Of a DNA stretch of 64,000 bases, positions 38,195 through 46,638 are shown one piece after another. The notes beneath the pieces are model-generated. The model had not been told where the DNA came from and did no database searches. It saw only the letters and a list, made by a program, of their open reading frames with translations. The position numbers and the translations under genes were made by a program. Positions within the stretch are counted from its first letter, which is position 1; every line of letters starts with the position of its first letter. The stretch comes from Pyrus communis (taxonomy: Eukaryota; Streptophyta; Magnoliopsida; Rosales; Rosaceae). The stretch covers positions 17,159,464-17,223,463 of the forward strand of contig NC_084814.1 of assembly GCF_963583255.1 (NCBI RefSeq), in the 5' to 3' direction.

Positions 38195-38503
38195 ATGAAG
38201 AAGAAAGAGAAACAACAAGAAGAAGGTGCTAAAGTTTGGGACTGTGGGAGTCCATTGTATGATTCTTATGAGTTGGCTTCAGTTGGTCATATTCTTGAGC
38301 GGTACACAACACCGGCGCCGGTGCTGCCATTTCTCTCTACTAGTGAATCTAGTGAGGAGGACCGCATCGTAAAGACAAAACCAAAATGGTCTAGTTTGTG
38401 GAGGTGGAAGATGATCAAGAAGGAGAACGATGGTGATCAAAAGAAAGTGAAAAAGTTGACCGGATTTTATAGTGTTTTTCGAACGTTGGGTTTACGCTCA
38501 TAA
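38195..38503 (+). CDS. Small unnamed plant protein whose C-terminus is replaced by a Copia insertion
   Basis: A single-exon frame of 102 residues opens MKKKEKQQEE. It contains KVWDCGSPLYDSYELASVGH, a signature of a small family of plant-specific proteins without known function. A basic, tryptophan-containing middle and the C-terminal FYSVFRTLGLR follow. No signal peptide or membrane segment is seen. The start is the ATG at 38195, preceded by a stop-containing leader. The last sense codon (TCA, Ser) and the stop TAA are the first six bases of the neighbouring Copia LTR. On the far side of the element the host frame continues from the duplicated TACGC for seven more codons (RKREIQQ) and a TGA at 43395-43397. 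The pre-insertion protein would have had 108 residues. The transcript now must end in or beyond the LTR. Confidence 0.75.
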   Translation: MKKKEKQQEEGAKVWDCGSPLYDSYELASVGHILERYTTPAPVLPFLSTSESSEEDRIVKTKPKWSSLWRWKMIKKENDGDQKKVKKLTGFYSVFRTLGLRS

Positions 38504-38698
38504 GAAACGTAATATTATAGGAATGAATTTCTGTATATATTCATACGACCAGGGCTACATATTTATACACAGTTTACATCTCAAAGTCCTACTCTATTGC
38601 CTACAATTATGCATAGACAGATATAAGAAAGGAAACAAATAACTAATTTGCCAATTACAATATTTGATACTTATTCTGTGGGATTCTTTCCTCTAACA
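38498..38698 (-). repeat. 3' LTR of the intact Copia element
   Basis: 201 bp, with no difference from 43168-43368. The end of the polyprotein frame extends into it. Its outer end provides the Ser codon and TAA of the interrupted host gene. Confidence 0.95.
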
Positions 38699-41600
38699 CT
38701 CCCCCTCAAGTTGGAGTGTATGTTAATGACACCCAACTTGCTGAGTAGAACTTCAAATTGTGTCGAACTCAACGGCTTAGTGAATAAGTCAGCAGGCTGG
38801 TCTGTAGTTCGAATGTAGGCCGTGCGCACTAGTCCCCTTTGAACCTTTTCACGTATTAAATGACAATCGATCTCTATGTGTTTTGTTCGTTCATGGAATA
38901 CGGGATTCGAAGCTATATGCATAGCTGCTTGGTTATCACAAAACAACGTAACTGCTTGCTTGTGAGCTACTCCCAAGTCCTTCAATATGTTTTTCAACCA
39001 CGTAATCTCACAACAAGTAGTGGCCATAGATCGATATTCCGCTTCCGCGCTTGATCGGGACACAGTGCTTTGCTTCTTTGTCTTCCAAGAAACTGGTGCT
39101 TGACCAAGTAAAATGCAATAGCCAGTTATTGATCTCCTTGTATCTTTACATCGTGCCCAATCAGCATCACAGAATGCTTGGAGCTCTAGTGAACCTGTAG
39201 AGGGTAGGAGAATCCCTTGTCCAGGTGCTTGCTTGATATATTTGAGCACTTTGTGAGCAGCTTCAAGATGTGGCTGCCTTGGTTTGTCCATGAATTGGCT
39301 GAGCACATGCACAGCGTAGACTAGATCAGGCCTTGTAATGGTAAGATAAATCAAACGACCCACAAGTCGTCGATAAGGAGACGGGTCCGTAAGCAGCTCC
39401 CCATTCGTCTGTGTGAGTGACAAGTTGTGTTCAATGGGAAACCGTGAGGGTTTAGCACCCAGAAAACCTGCATCTTCCAAAATTTCCAAAGCATATTTTC
39501 TCTGACACAGTGTAATCCCTTTCTTTGATCGCGCCACCTCTATTCCTAGGAAGTATTTGAGTTGACCCATGTCTTTCAACTTGAAGTGATTTGCAAGGAA
39601 TTGCTTGGTATCTGAGATATCATTCAAATTGTTTCCTGCCAAGATTACATCATCAACATAAACCAACAATGCCATAAAGCTACCTGGACGGTTTCGAAAG
39701 AACAGTGAGTAGTCGGACCATGATTGATGAAACCCTGCAGTTTTAAGAGCACTGGATAACTTGATAAACCATTGACGTGAAGCCTGTTTTAAGCCATAAA
39801 TGGATTTATGTAACTTGCATACTCGAGTCTCCCCCTTTCGTTCGAAACCGGGAGGAATAGACATATAGACTTCCTCATAGAGATCACCATGCAGGAAGGC
39901 ATTATTAACGTCAAGTTGATGTAAATGCCAGCCTTGAAGTGCAGCAACACTGAGGAGCACACGGACAGTGGTGAGCTTAGCCACCGGAGCAAAAGTTTCC
40001 CGATAATCAACCCCTTCCACTTGACTGTAACCCTTCGCAACCAAACGAGCCTTGTATCGTTCGATGGTACCATCAGATCGCAGCTTAATTTTGTAGACCC
40101 ATTTGCAGCCAATAGGTCGTTTATGTGGTGGTAAAGGAACAAGACTCCATGTGCGGTTAGCCTGGAGAGCTTGAATTTCCTGATGCATGGCTGCACGCCA
40201 TTTAGGATCTTGAACTGTGTGGTGGAAACTGGAGGGTTCTTTGAGAAGGGTGAGTTGGGTGGTGAATATCTTATGAGAAGAAGAAAGACGATCATAGGAT
40301 AAAGAATGAGCAAGGGAGTGAACAGTACCTGACGAGGAGACCACGTTCGTTGAAGAAGCTGGGACAGTCCGTGAGGGGAGGGCTGCCTCGACATGAAAGT
40401 CCTGTAAAAATGTTGGTGGTTTGGTGGTGCGGGTAAGATGACGAGATGGAGGCGGTGGTGAGGAGAGTCCCGGCGAAGTGGTCAAGGTGAGCGTTGGAGG
40501 TGGTGGGGTGGCCTGAGATGGAGGCACTGTGGGCATGGGAGATGCGGTGGATTCGGGATTTGGGGTAAACGTAGGATTGGCATGAGAAGGTGACGGGGGA
40601 GGAGTGGTAGGGTTGGAATGGGAAAAGGTATCCATATCAAAGGTGAAGGATGAGGAAGTAGAAGGAGGAAGAAGCAAAGGTGCAGTGGATGGAGTGGTAG
40701 GTTGAATGGGAAAGTGATCCTCAAAAAAAAGAACATCACGAGAGACAAATGTCTTTTGGAGTGTGAGATCAAACACACGGTACCCTTTTTGCCCATGTGG
40801 ATAGCCAAGGAAGATACAACGGGTCGCACGAGGATCAAATTTGGTAGGTCTTGTGGCATGGGTGGATGCGAAACACAAACAACCGAAGACGCGTAAATGT
40901 GAGTAGGTTGGCTCTTTGTGGAATAATGTTTCGAAGGGTGTTTTGCCATGAAGAAGAGGAGTTGGGGTGCGATTAATAAGGTAAACAGAGGTGAGTATGG
41001 CTTCCCCCCAAAAACGTTTTGGAAGACCAGCTTGGAAGAGGAGAGCACGGGCAACATTTAGTAAATGTCTATGTTTGCGTTCAACAACACCATTTTGCTG
41101 GGGTGTGTTGACACAACTGGACTGATGGAGGATCCCTTTGGTGGCAAAAAATTGGTTAAGATTGAATTCTAACCCATTATCACTACGGACAACCTTAACG
41201 TTGGTATCAAACTGATTTTCAACCATGTGAATAAAGTTAACTAGAAGTTCCCTTGTATCAGATTTATGTTTCATCAAATAAACCCAGGTGCTCCTAGAAT
41301 GATCATCAACTATAGTGAGAAAATATTTTGCACCAGAAAGTGAAGGTACTTGATAACCTCCCCAAATGTCAATGTGTATCAAATCAAAACATGCATTACT
41401 TGAAATGGAACTGAGGGAAAAGGGTAATCGAGTTTGTTTGGCCAAAGGGCAAATTAAACACTTGTCTACATCACAAGACTTATTTTTGAGAAATGGAAAT
41501 AGCATGGATACTTTGTTGGAAGGGTGTCCAAGACGTTGATGCCAAAGACTGGGAGGTAGGGTTCGAACAGAATTACATGTTCCTTTCTTTGCTTTGTCGA

Positions 41601-43071
41601 GATAGTAAAGTCCCTCCTTCTCAGTTCCTGTCCCAATCATCTTCCCCGATCGTAGGTCCTGTATCACACAAAATTGTCTGAGAAAAATGGTGATATAGAA
41701 GGAATCATATGCTAATTTACTAATGGAAATTAAATTTAATCGGAAAGGTGGTACACACAGGACATTATCAAGGGTGAAGTTGGGAGAAAAGACAACGGTG
41801 CCAATATGAGTGACTTTAGCCAATGAACCATTTGGTAACTCGACAGTATGGTTTTCAACCATCTTGGAGTGAGTAAGAAGATCAGGATCACATACAATAT
41901 GGTCAGTAGCTCCACTATCCAAGATCCAAACATTTTTCCTGCCATTGTGATTAAAAGTAAAAGCTGTACCTGAAAGCTCTTCATGAGTGGAAGTATTACC
42001 CACGTGATTAGCCATAGAGACTTTGTTCTTTCGCAGCATGCTCAAAATCTGCTTGCATTCTTCTTGAGAGAAAGGAAAATTAGAGGCAGCGTCTTTCTGG
42101 TCAGGTACAGAAGAAGCAACGTGATTTCCTTTGGAGCGATGTTGTTCTCCTTCCACAGCAGCTTTCCTCTTGCGGCAAAAATCAAACGTATGCCCTTTCC
42201 AGCCACAGAAGGTACATTTGAGGTGTGCACGACAATCTTTTGTACTGTGATTTGTTTTGTGACATTTGTCACACTTGCTTCCACCGTCTCCTGGATTAGG
42301 ATCACGTCGTGCGTTCTTCACAGCAAAGACAGCTGCTTCTAGTTGTGGTGAAGCCTTTCCATTCGAGACCTCTGCTTGTTTTTCATGGCGAAGAACTAGG
42401 GAATATGCCTTGTTTACAGTTGGTAGGGGATCCAACAGAAGTGTATTGCTGCGAACCGTACTGTACGACTCATTTAGACCCATGAGAAACTTCATTGTTT
42501 TCTGAGTCTCTACGTAAGAATGGATTTCTTTGGTTGTTCCACAGCTGCATGTAGGAATGGAACAAAGCACATCACGCTCATCCCAGAGACTCTTCAGTTT
42601 AGTGAAGTAGGAACTTACAGTCATGCTCCCTTGTACGCAATCATGAATTTCGTTTTCGACATGGAAGAGTTGAACAATGTTTATATGAGAAAAACGTTCT
42701 TGCAAATCTAACCACATTTGTCGTGCGTCCTTGCAATTGATGACGCTTCCAGCGATGTCTTTTGACATGGATCCCAATAACCATGTTTTGACCAAGTTGT
42801 TGCAGCGATTCCATTGTTGTAGCTTTTCGACTTGATCTTCTGGTGGTTGCGTAACTGATCCATCAACAAGACCAAATTTGTTTTTAACTGTGAGAGCCAT
42901 GCACATGGTTTGAACCCATGTGTTGTAGTTGTCTTCCACCAAGGGCTGTGGCACAAGAATTGCGCCAGGTTGGTCCGAATGATGGAGGTATAGAGGATGA
43001 TGAGGATTCTCCCATTTGGGATTCGAAGTCATGCCTGAGTTGGTTGACTTCTCTTCTGTGTGGTCTCCCAT
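38671..43071 (-). CDS. Copia gag-pol polyprotein, intact
   Basis: One uninterrupted frame of 1466 residues. Gag occupies the first 250 or so residues. Two CX2CX4HX4C zinc knuckles follow, CDKCHKTNHSTKDC (about 267-280) and CTFCGWKGHTFDFC (286-299). The protease motif LDSGATDH is near 384. The pre-integrase motif LWHQRLGHPSNK comes next. The integrase core has HIDIWG (about 567), SDNG (about 630) and TPQQNGVVERKH (about 657). Reverse transcriptase has KWVYKIKLRSDG and catalytic YVDD (about 1138-1141). RNase H has CDADWA (about 1303) and SRSSAEAEYR, ending LFTKPLS (about 1428). The order protease-integrase-RT-RNase H is the Copia (Pseudoviridae-like) order. The final eight residues and the stop lie inside the 3' LTR. 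No catalytic residue appears lost. Confidence 0.97.
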   Translation of the reverse strand: MGDHTEEKSTNSGMTSNPKWENPHHPLYLHHSDQPGAILVPQPLVEDNYNTWVQTMCMALTVKNKFGLVDGSVTQPPEDQVEKLQQWNRCNNLVKTWLLGSMSKDIAGSVINCKDARQMWLDLQERFSHINIVQLFHVENEIHDCVQGSMTVSSYFTKLKSLWDERDVLCSIPTCSCGTTKEIHSYVETQKTMKFLMGLNESYSTVRSNTLLLDPLPTVNKAYSLVLRHEKQAEVSNGKASPQLEAAVFAVKNARRDPNPGDGGSKCDKCHKTNHSTKDCRAHLKCTFCGWKGHTFDFCRKRKAAVEGEQHRSKGNHVASSVPDQKDAASNFPFSQEECKQILSMLRKNKVSMANHVGNTSTHEELSGTAFTFNHNGRKNVWILDSGATDHIVCDPDLLTHSKMVENHTVELPNGSLAKVTHIGTVVFSPNFTLDNVLCVPPFRLNLISISKLAYDSFYITIFLRQFCVIQDLRSGKMIGTGTEKEGLYYLDKAKKGTCNSVRTLPPSLWHQRLGHPSNKVSMLFPFLKNKSCDVDKCLICPLAKQTRLPFSLSSISSNACFDLIHIDIWGGYQVPSLSGAKYFLTIVDDHSRSTWVYLMKHKSDTRELLVNFIHMVENQFDTNVKVVRSDNGLEFNLNQFFATKGILHQSSCVNTPQQNGVVERKHRHLLNVARALLFQAGLPKRFWGEAILTSVYLINRTPTPLLHGKTPFETLFHKEPTYSHLRVFGCLCFASTHATRPTKFDPRATRCIFLGYPHGQKGYRVFDLTLQKTFVSRDVLFFEDHFPIQPTTPSTAPLLLPPSTSSSFTFDMDTFSHSNPTTPPPSPSHANPTFTPNPESTASPMPTVPPSQATPPPPTLTLTTSPGLSSPPPPSRHLTRTTKPPTFLQDFHVEAALPSRTVPASSTNVVSSSGTVHSLAHSLSYDRLSSSHKIFTTQLTLLKEPSSFHHTVQDPKWRAAMHQEIQALQANRTWSLVPLPPHKRPIGCKWVYKIKLRSDGTIERYKARLVAKGYSQVEGVDYRETFAPVAKLTTVRVLLSVAALQGWHLHQLDVNNAFLHGDLYEEVYMSIPPGFERKGETRVCKLHKSIYGLKQASRQWFIKLSSALKTAGFHQSWSDYSLFFRNRPGSFMALLVYVDDVILAGNNLNDISDTKQFLANHFKLKDMGQLKYFLGIEVARSKKGITLCQRKYALEILEDAGFLGAKPSRFPIEHNLSLTQTNGELLTDPSPYRRLVGRLIYLTITRPDLVYAVHVLSQFMDKPRQPHLEAAHKVLKYIKQAPGQGILLPSTGSLELQAFCDADWARCKDTRRSITGYCILLGQAPVSWKTKKQSTVSRSSAEAEYRSMATTCCEITWLKNILKDLGVAHKQAVTLFCDNQAAMHIASNPVFHERTKHIEIDCHLIREKVQRGLVRTAYIRTTDQPADLFTKPLSSTQFEVLLSKLGVINIHSNLRGSVRGKNPTE

Positions 43072-43167
43072 GGCGCTGCGTAGGCTAGGGTTTTTGGTTT
43101 GTGTTTTGTGTAGGCTAGGGCTTTAGTTTGTGTTTCGCTGATTGCCCAGGTCAATGCTCTGGTGCCA

Positions 43168-43368
43168 TCATAAGAAACGTAATATTATAGGAATGAATTT
43201 CTGTATATATTCATACGACCAGGGCTACATATTTATACACAGTTTACATCTCAAAGTCCTACTCTATTGCCTACAATTATGCATAGACAGATATAAGAAA
43301 GGAAACAAATAACTAATTTGCCAATTACAATATTTGATACTTATTCTGTGGGATTCTTTCCTCTAACA
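43168..43368 (-). repeat. 5' LTR of the intact Copia element
   Basis: 201 bp. It abuts the primer binding site at 43167 and the TACGC duplication at 43369. Confidence 0.95.
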
Positions 43369-43373
43369 TACGC

Positions 43374-43397
43374 AGGAAGAGAGAGATACAGCAGTGA
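43374..43397 (+). pseudogene. Displaced last codons of the small plant gene
   Basis: Following the second TACGC copy, the sequence continues the frame of the gene at 38195 with seven codons and a TGA stop. They are cut off from it by 4.87 kb of retrotransposon. Confidence 0.7.
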
Positions 43398-46149
43398 AGG
43401 GTAAGATACATAGAAAGAGAGGTCTCTATCTGTATAACTTCACCTTTTTAAGTTCATGTCCATTTATCTACAACATATTGAAAATTATAAATCAAATTAT
43501 CGACAATATATTATCGATCACATATAGAAGACATACTTGCACTTTTTTAACTGCACTAGAGAAAAAATATACATATTCCTGAGCAATTATTATGTGTAGC
43601 CTTATTGTGAAGACTTGTTTTCTTTGATTTTATTTATAAGCGTGTATACAATATATACAGATACATATAAGATGTTTTATGAAATCAAATTAATTTTGGG
43701 ATTTAAACATTCCTAACTTAAGGAGATGGGGAGATATGAGCGGGACTAAAATCTTCTCTTAACACTTATATCAATGAAGGCTAATTTGCAAGCTTGCATA
43801 TCCATTTCCAGCTTGAGAAAGTTTATTGATCAAGGAATTGGTCAATTATTTTTTTAAGCTTTCATATGTCGTCGTTGTCAAATACCTAAGACGAAAATAG
43901 TTTATTGTGTAAAATGTCAAATGACAAAATTTAACAGGTATCTGAAAAGTGTGACTTGTTTTGTAATTTTTTTTACAAGATGATATTTTATTTTGAACTC
44001 TCTAACATGCGAGGAGAGAGTTACTCGAACTTATATCTAATTAGAAAAGTTAACTAGGCTAGAGCAAGCTCATTCATACCTAGCTATACAAGATCCAAAA
44101 AAGGTTGGTAAGGAGCTATTGTTCTCGTTCTACACTAGGTCATCCGAGTCGTCCAATATATGCCGACATGTGTGTGTGCTTTGCCTAGAATTTTCGAAGA
44201 TGGGATGTCGCATTCTCAGGCTTTCTCAGAGAACAAGAACATAGTTACACAAAAGAAAGTGATGTCAGCACATCATTTCTTTTCTTGTACGTCTATATTT
44301 ATTTTTGTCTCTTGATTCTTGTTTGATTTACTCAATCTAAACGAAATAAATATAGTTAGGTATGCAAAATAGAAAATGAATGTGTGAAAATCACTCGTCT
44401 TTCGAAAACGAGTGTGTCAACATCACTTCCATGTACACAAATACATCTGTACGTATACCGATACATGTGTACATATATTAATATGTGCACAAATAATACC
44501 AAAGTTCTCTTCTAGCGCTAGTGGTTTGCGCTTTTTGCCTTTTCATGCATGAGCTGGGGTAGTCTTGCTGTGGTTCTGCTTTACTATTGTTTAATTTTTG
44601 CAAATTTATAAACCGATTACACAGATAAATTTACACAAAAACATGCAACCCGTTTCAAACTCATAATCTTTTGAAGGTAGGAAACAATCCTTTCCACTAA
44701 AACAAACTTTTTTTTTGTTCACCAACCTAGAATATTTCAGTTTTATAGAACAAATTTGATAATTAAAAATAATAAAGAAAATACAGCATTAAAAAATAAA
44801 GGCCTCCGTCTAAATTTTACACAGGACTGACCTTGCAAAACATTGGGAGAGTTTTGTACCAATTATCTCTTATATGGAATGAAAAGGTGCAAAGGGTATG
44901 AGTAAGAATCAATATAACTAGCGATAGTATTTTTCTTTTTTGAACAAACAATATTATCTATACTAAGAGGAAGGGGGTTGAGTTTACTCTCACAATGGAC
45001 TAGCAATAATATGACGAGAATCGAACTAAACAATAGTATTTTTATCCCAACGAAGAAAGATATGCTGCTAATTTTGGTTTTAAAAAAAAAAATTCTCTTT
45101 ACCTACGTCTTTAGTCAACGCTGACCAATCCAAATTGGCAAATGAGGTGCTGCACATCACACTCATAGAGACTAAGAATTTATGTGGACCACATTGATGG
45201 AGACTACGAACTAACCAAAATTAAATGCTTGTAACTACTTAAGCCACAAATCAATCATAAAAATATTAGAAAGTTAAATATAACATTGTGTTCAGAATGT
45301 AAATTATGCAAGTTGTAGAATAGATATTTCGATATATGACGAATATCGTTGAACATACAATTAAATGTCTGCTAAAACAGATATTCTTCTTTAACATTAA
45401 TTAATTCATTACGTATCGAAAAAAATGAAACAATTTAACGAGAACCACTTAAACTATTGGAAAGTAGATAATCCTTTTTGAAAGTTCCAGACACACAATC
45501 AAACCAAAAGTGCGGATTGACTTTTTCAAGCCAGCGTTTTTTTTAACGCGGGAGTGACGTTCTCCAACTTTTCTCCAACTATACACAAAAGTAGTACTAC
45601 TACACGTACTCACTCTGACTCAGTTTCCCGGAAAACTATCGGGAATCGGGACCCAAATTTGCAAGTTTCGTATATAGTCCTCCCTACCCTTTCAAACTAT
45701 TGCAGCATAAGGATATTGCTGATGAAGATCAAAGGGATTGGATTGCATCACAGCGTAGTTCGAAAATGTAAATGCATCAAAGTGTTCTTAGTTTGAATGT
45801 TTGAAACTTAAAAGCTATTTTTAATAGACGGCTAAGACTAAAACATTTAAACGATGTAGAGTGTGTCATCTGTCTAATTTGTTATGGTTTTAAGTTGTTG
45901 CGAACGTGAGCTCTCTCACACGAGTGAGGCATGTGAACTTCCGACCGTTATTTCTTGTCCTATTCGATTCACCACAGCATATGTGTGTGTGTGTGAATCC
46001 GTTTGCTTCTGTAATCGAATCCAAGAGAAATACAAACTTTACAAAGAGAGCAACGTACTCTCCAAGCTAACGCCACCGACAAAACCTCTCAATTTACAGA
46101 AAACAACACAAACTATTATCTCCAATTTTTATTTTTTTCCGAGAAAATG
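43398..46149. other. Intergenic AT-rich region with one SINE
   Basis: No gene recognised. A SINE-like copy on the minus strand occupies about 44935-45023. The open frames near 45.55-46.16 kb show no protein-like composition. Confidence 0.5.
44935..45023 (-). mobile_element. SINE-like retroelement, copy 3 (5'-truncated)
   Basis: On the minus strand it has a B-box-like GTTCGATTCTCG, then CTAGTCCATTGTGAGAG and CCCCCTTCCTCTTAGTATAGATAATATTGTTTG, and a T/A-rich tail. It matches the 3' part of copies 1 and 2. Flanks AACTAGCGATAGTATTTT (44916 onward) and AACTAAACAATAGTATTTT (45024 onward) are near-direct repeats. Confidence 0.6.
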
Positions 46150-46638
46150 TCAACTGTAATTATTTTTTGAAAAGCAGGAGGAAAATGTGCAAGTTTCAGA
46201 AGCCTCCGTGTTCTCTCGAGTCCCAAAAGCCAAGTCCAAAGTCCTTGTTGATAGCTTTCGGGTAAATTAAGGTTTATGGATTCCTAAGCAAACCTGAATT
46301 GAGTTTTGTTGGTTTTCTGGTTTCTGGGTTTTCGTTTTCGATGCTTAATGATGTCTGAAAGGGCCTAAAGTTCAGTACTTGACTCTGTTTTTATCCTTTC
46401 CATGTTGTTTGGTTGCTGAGAAAATAAAATGAAAAGGAAAGAAATTTCAATTGACTTTTGGAAATCTGAATTGTTTATTGTTGTTTCAACTCTTACGTTG
46501 TTATGATACCAGGTTTTCATCTTTTTGTCTAGTTCTTGTTGGTTATGTTTATGGTCTGTGAGAATTTTAAGGTTCTAATTTTTTGTGACTGTGGGATTTG
46601 AATTATTGTTTCCAGAGGCATTGGATTTGAGGAGAGTG
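46150..46638 (+). promoter_or_regulatory. Spliced 5' UTR of the DUF3133 gene
   Basis: A leader exon appears to end at 46261 before a GTAAATTAAGG donor. The next exon starts at 46616 after GTTTCCAG, 23 bp before the chosen ATG. An in-frame ATG at 46585 would lie in the intron, so 46639 is preferred. Confidence 0.5.

Larger units (their letters stand above)
38498..43368 (-). mobile_element. Intact, recently inserted Copia retrotransposon (4.87 kb)
   Basis: Identical 201-bp LTRs (38498-38698 and 43168-43368) run 5'-TG...GA-3' on the minus strand. A perfect 5-bp target duplication TACGC lies at 38493-38497 and 43369-43373. Directly after the 5' LTR is TGGCACCAGAGC, a primer binding site. A purine-rich tract TTGAGGGGGAG precedes the 3' LTR. 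A TATAAAT motif occurs in each LTR (minus strand, 38561-38567 and 43231-43237), a plausible promoter. A single open gag-pol frame lies between. All parts needed for autonomous movement are visible, and the identical LTRs point to recent insertion. Confidence 0.95.

Noticed and set aside
45554..46159. Two plus-strand frames of 80-91 residues upstream of the DUF3133 gene
   Set aside because: No conserved features and no splice support; probably promoter and leader sequence.
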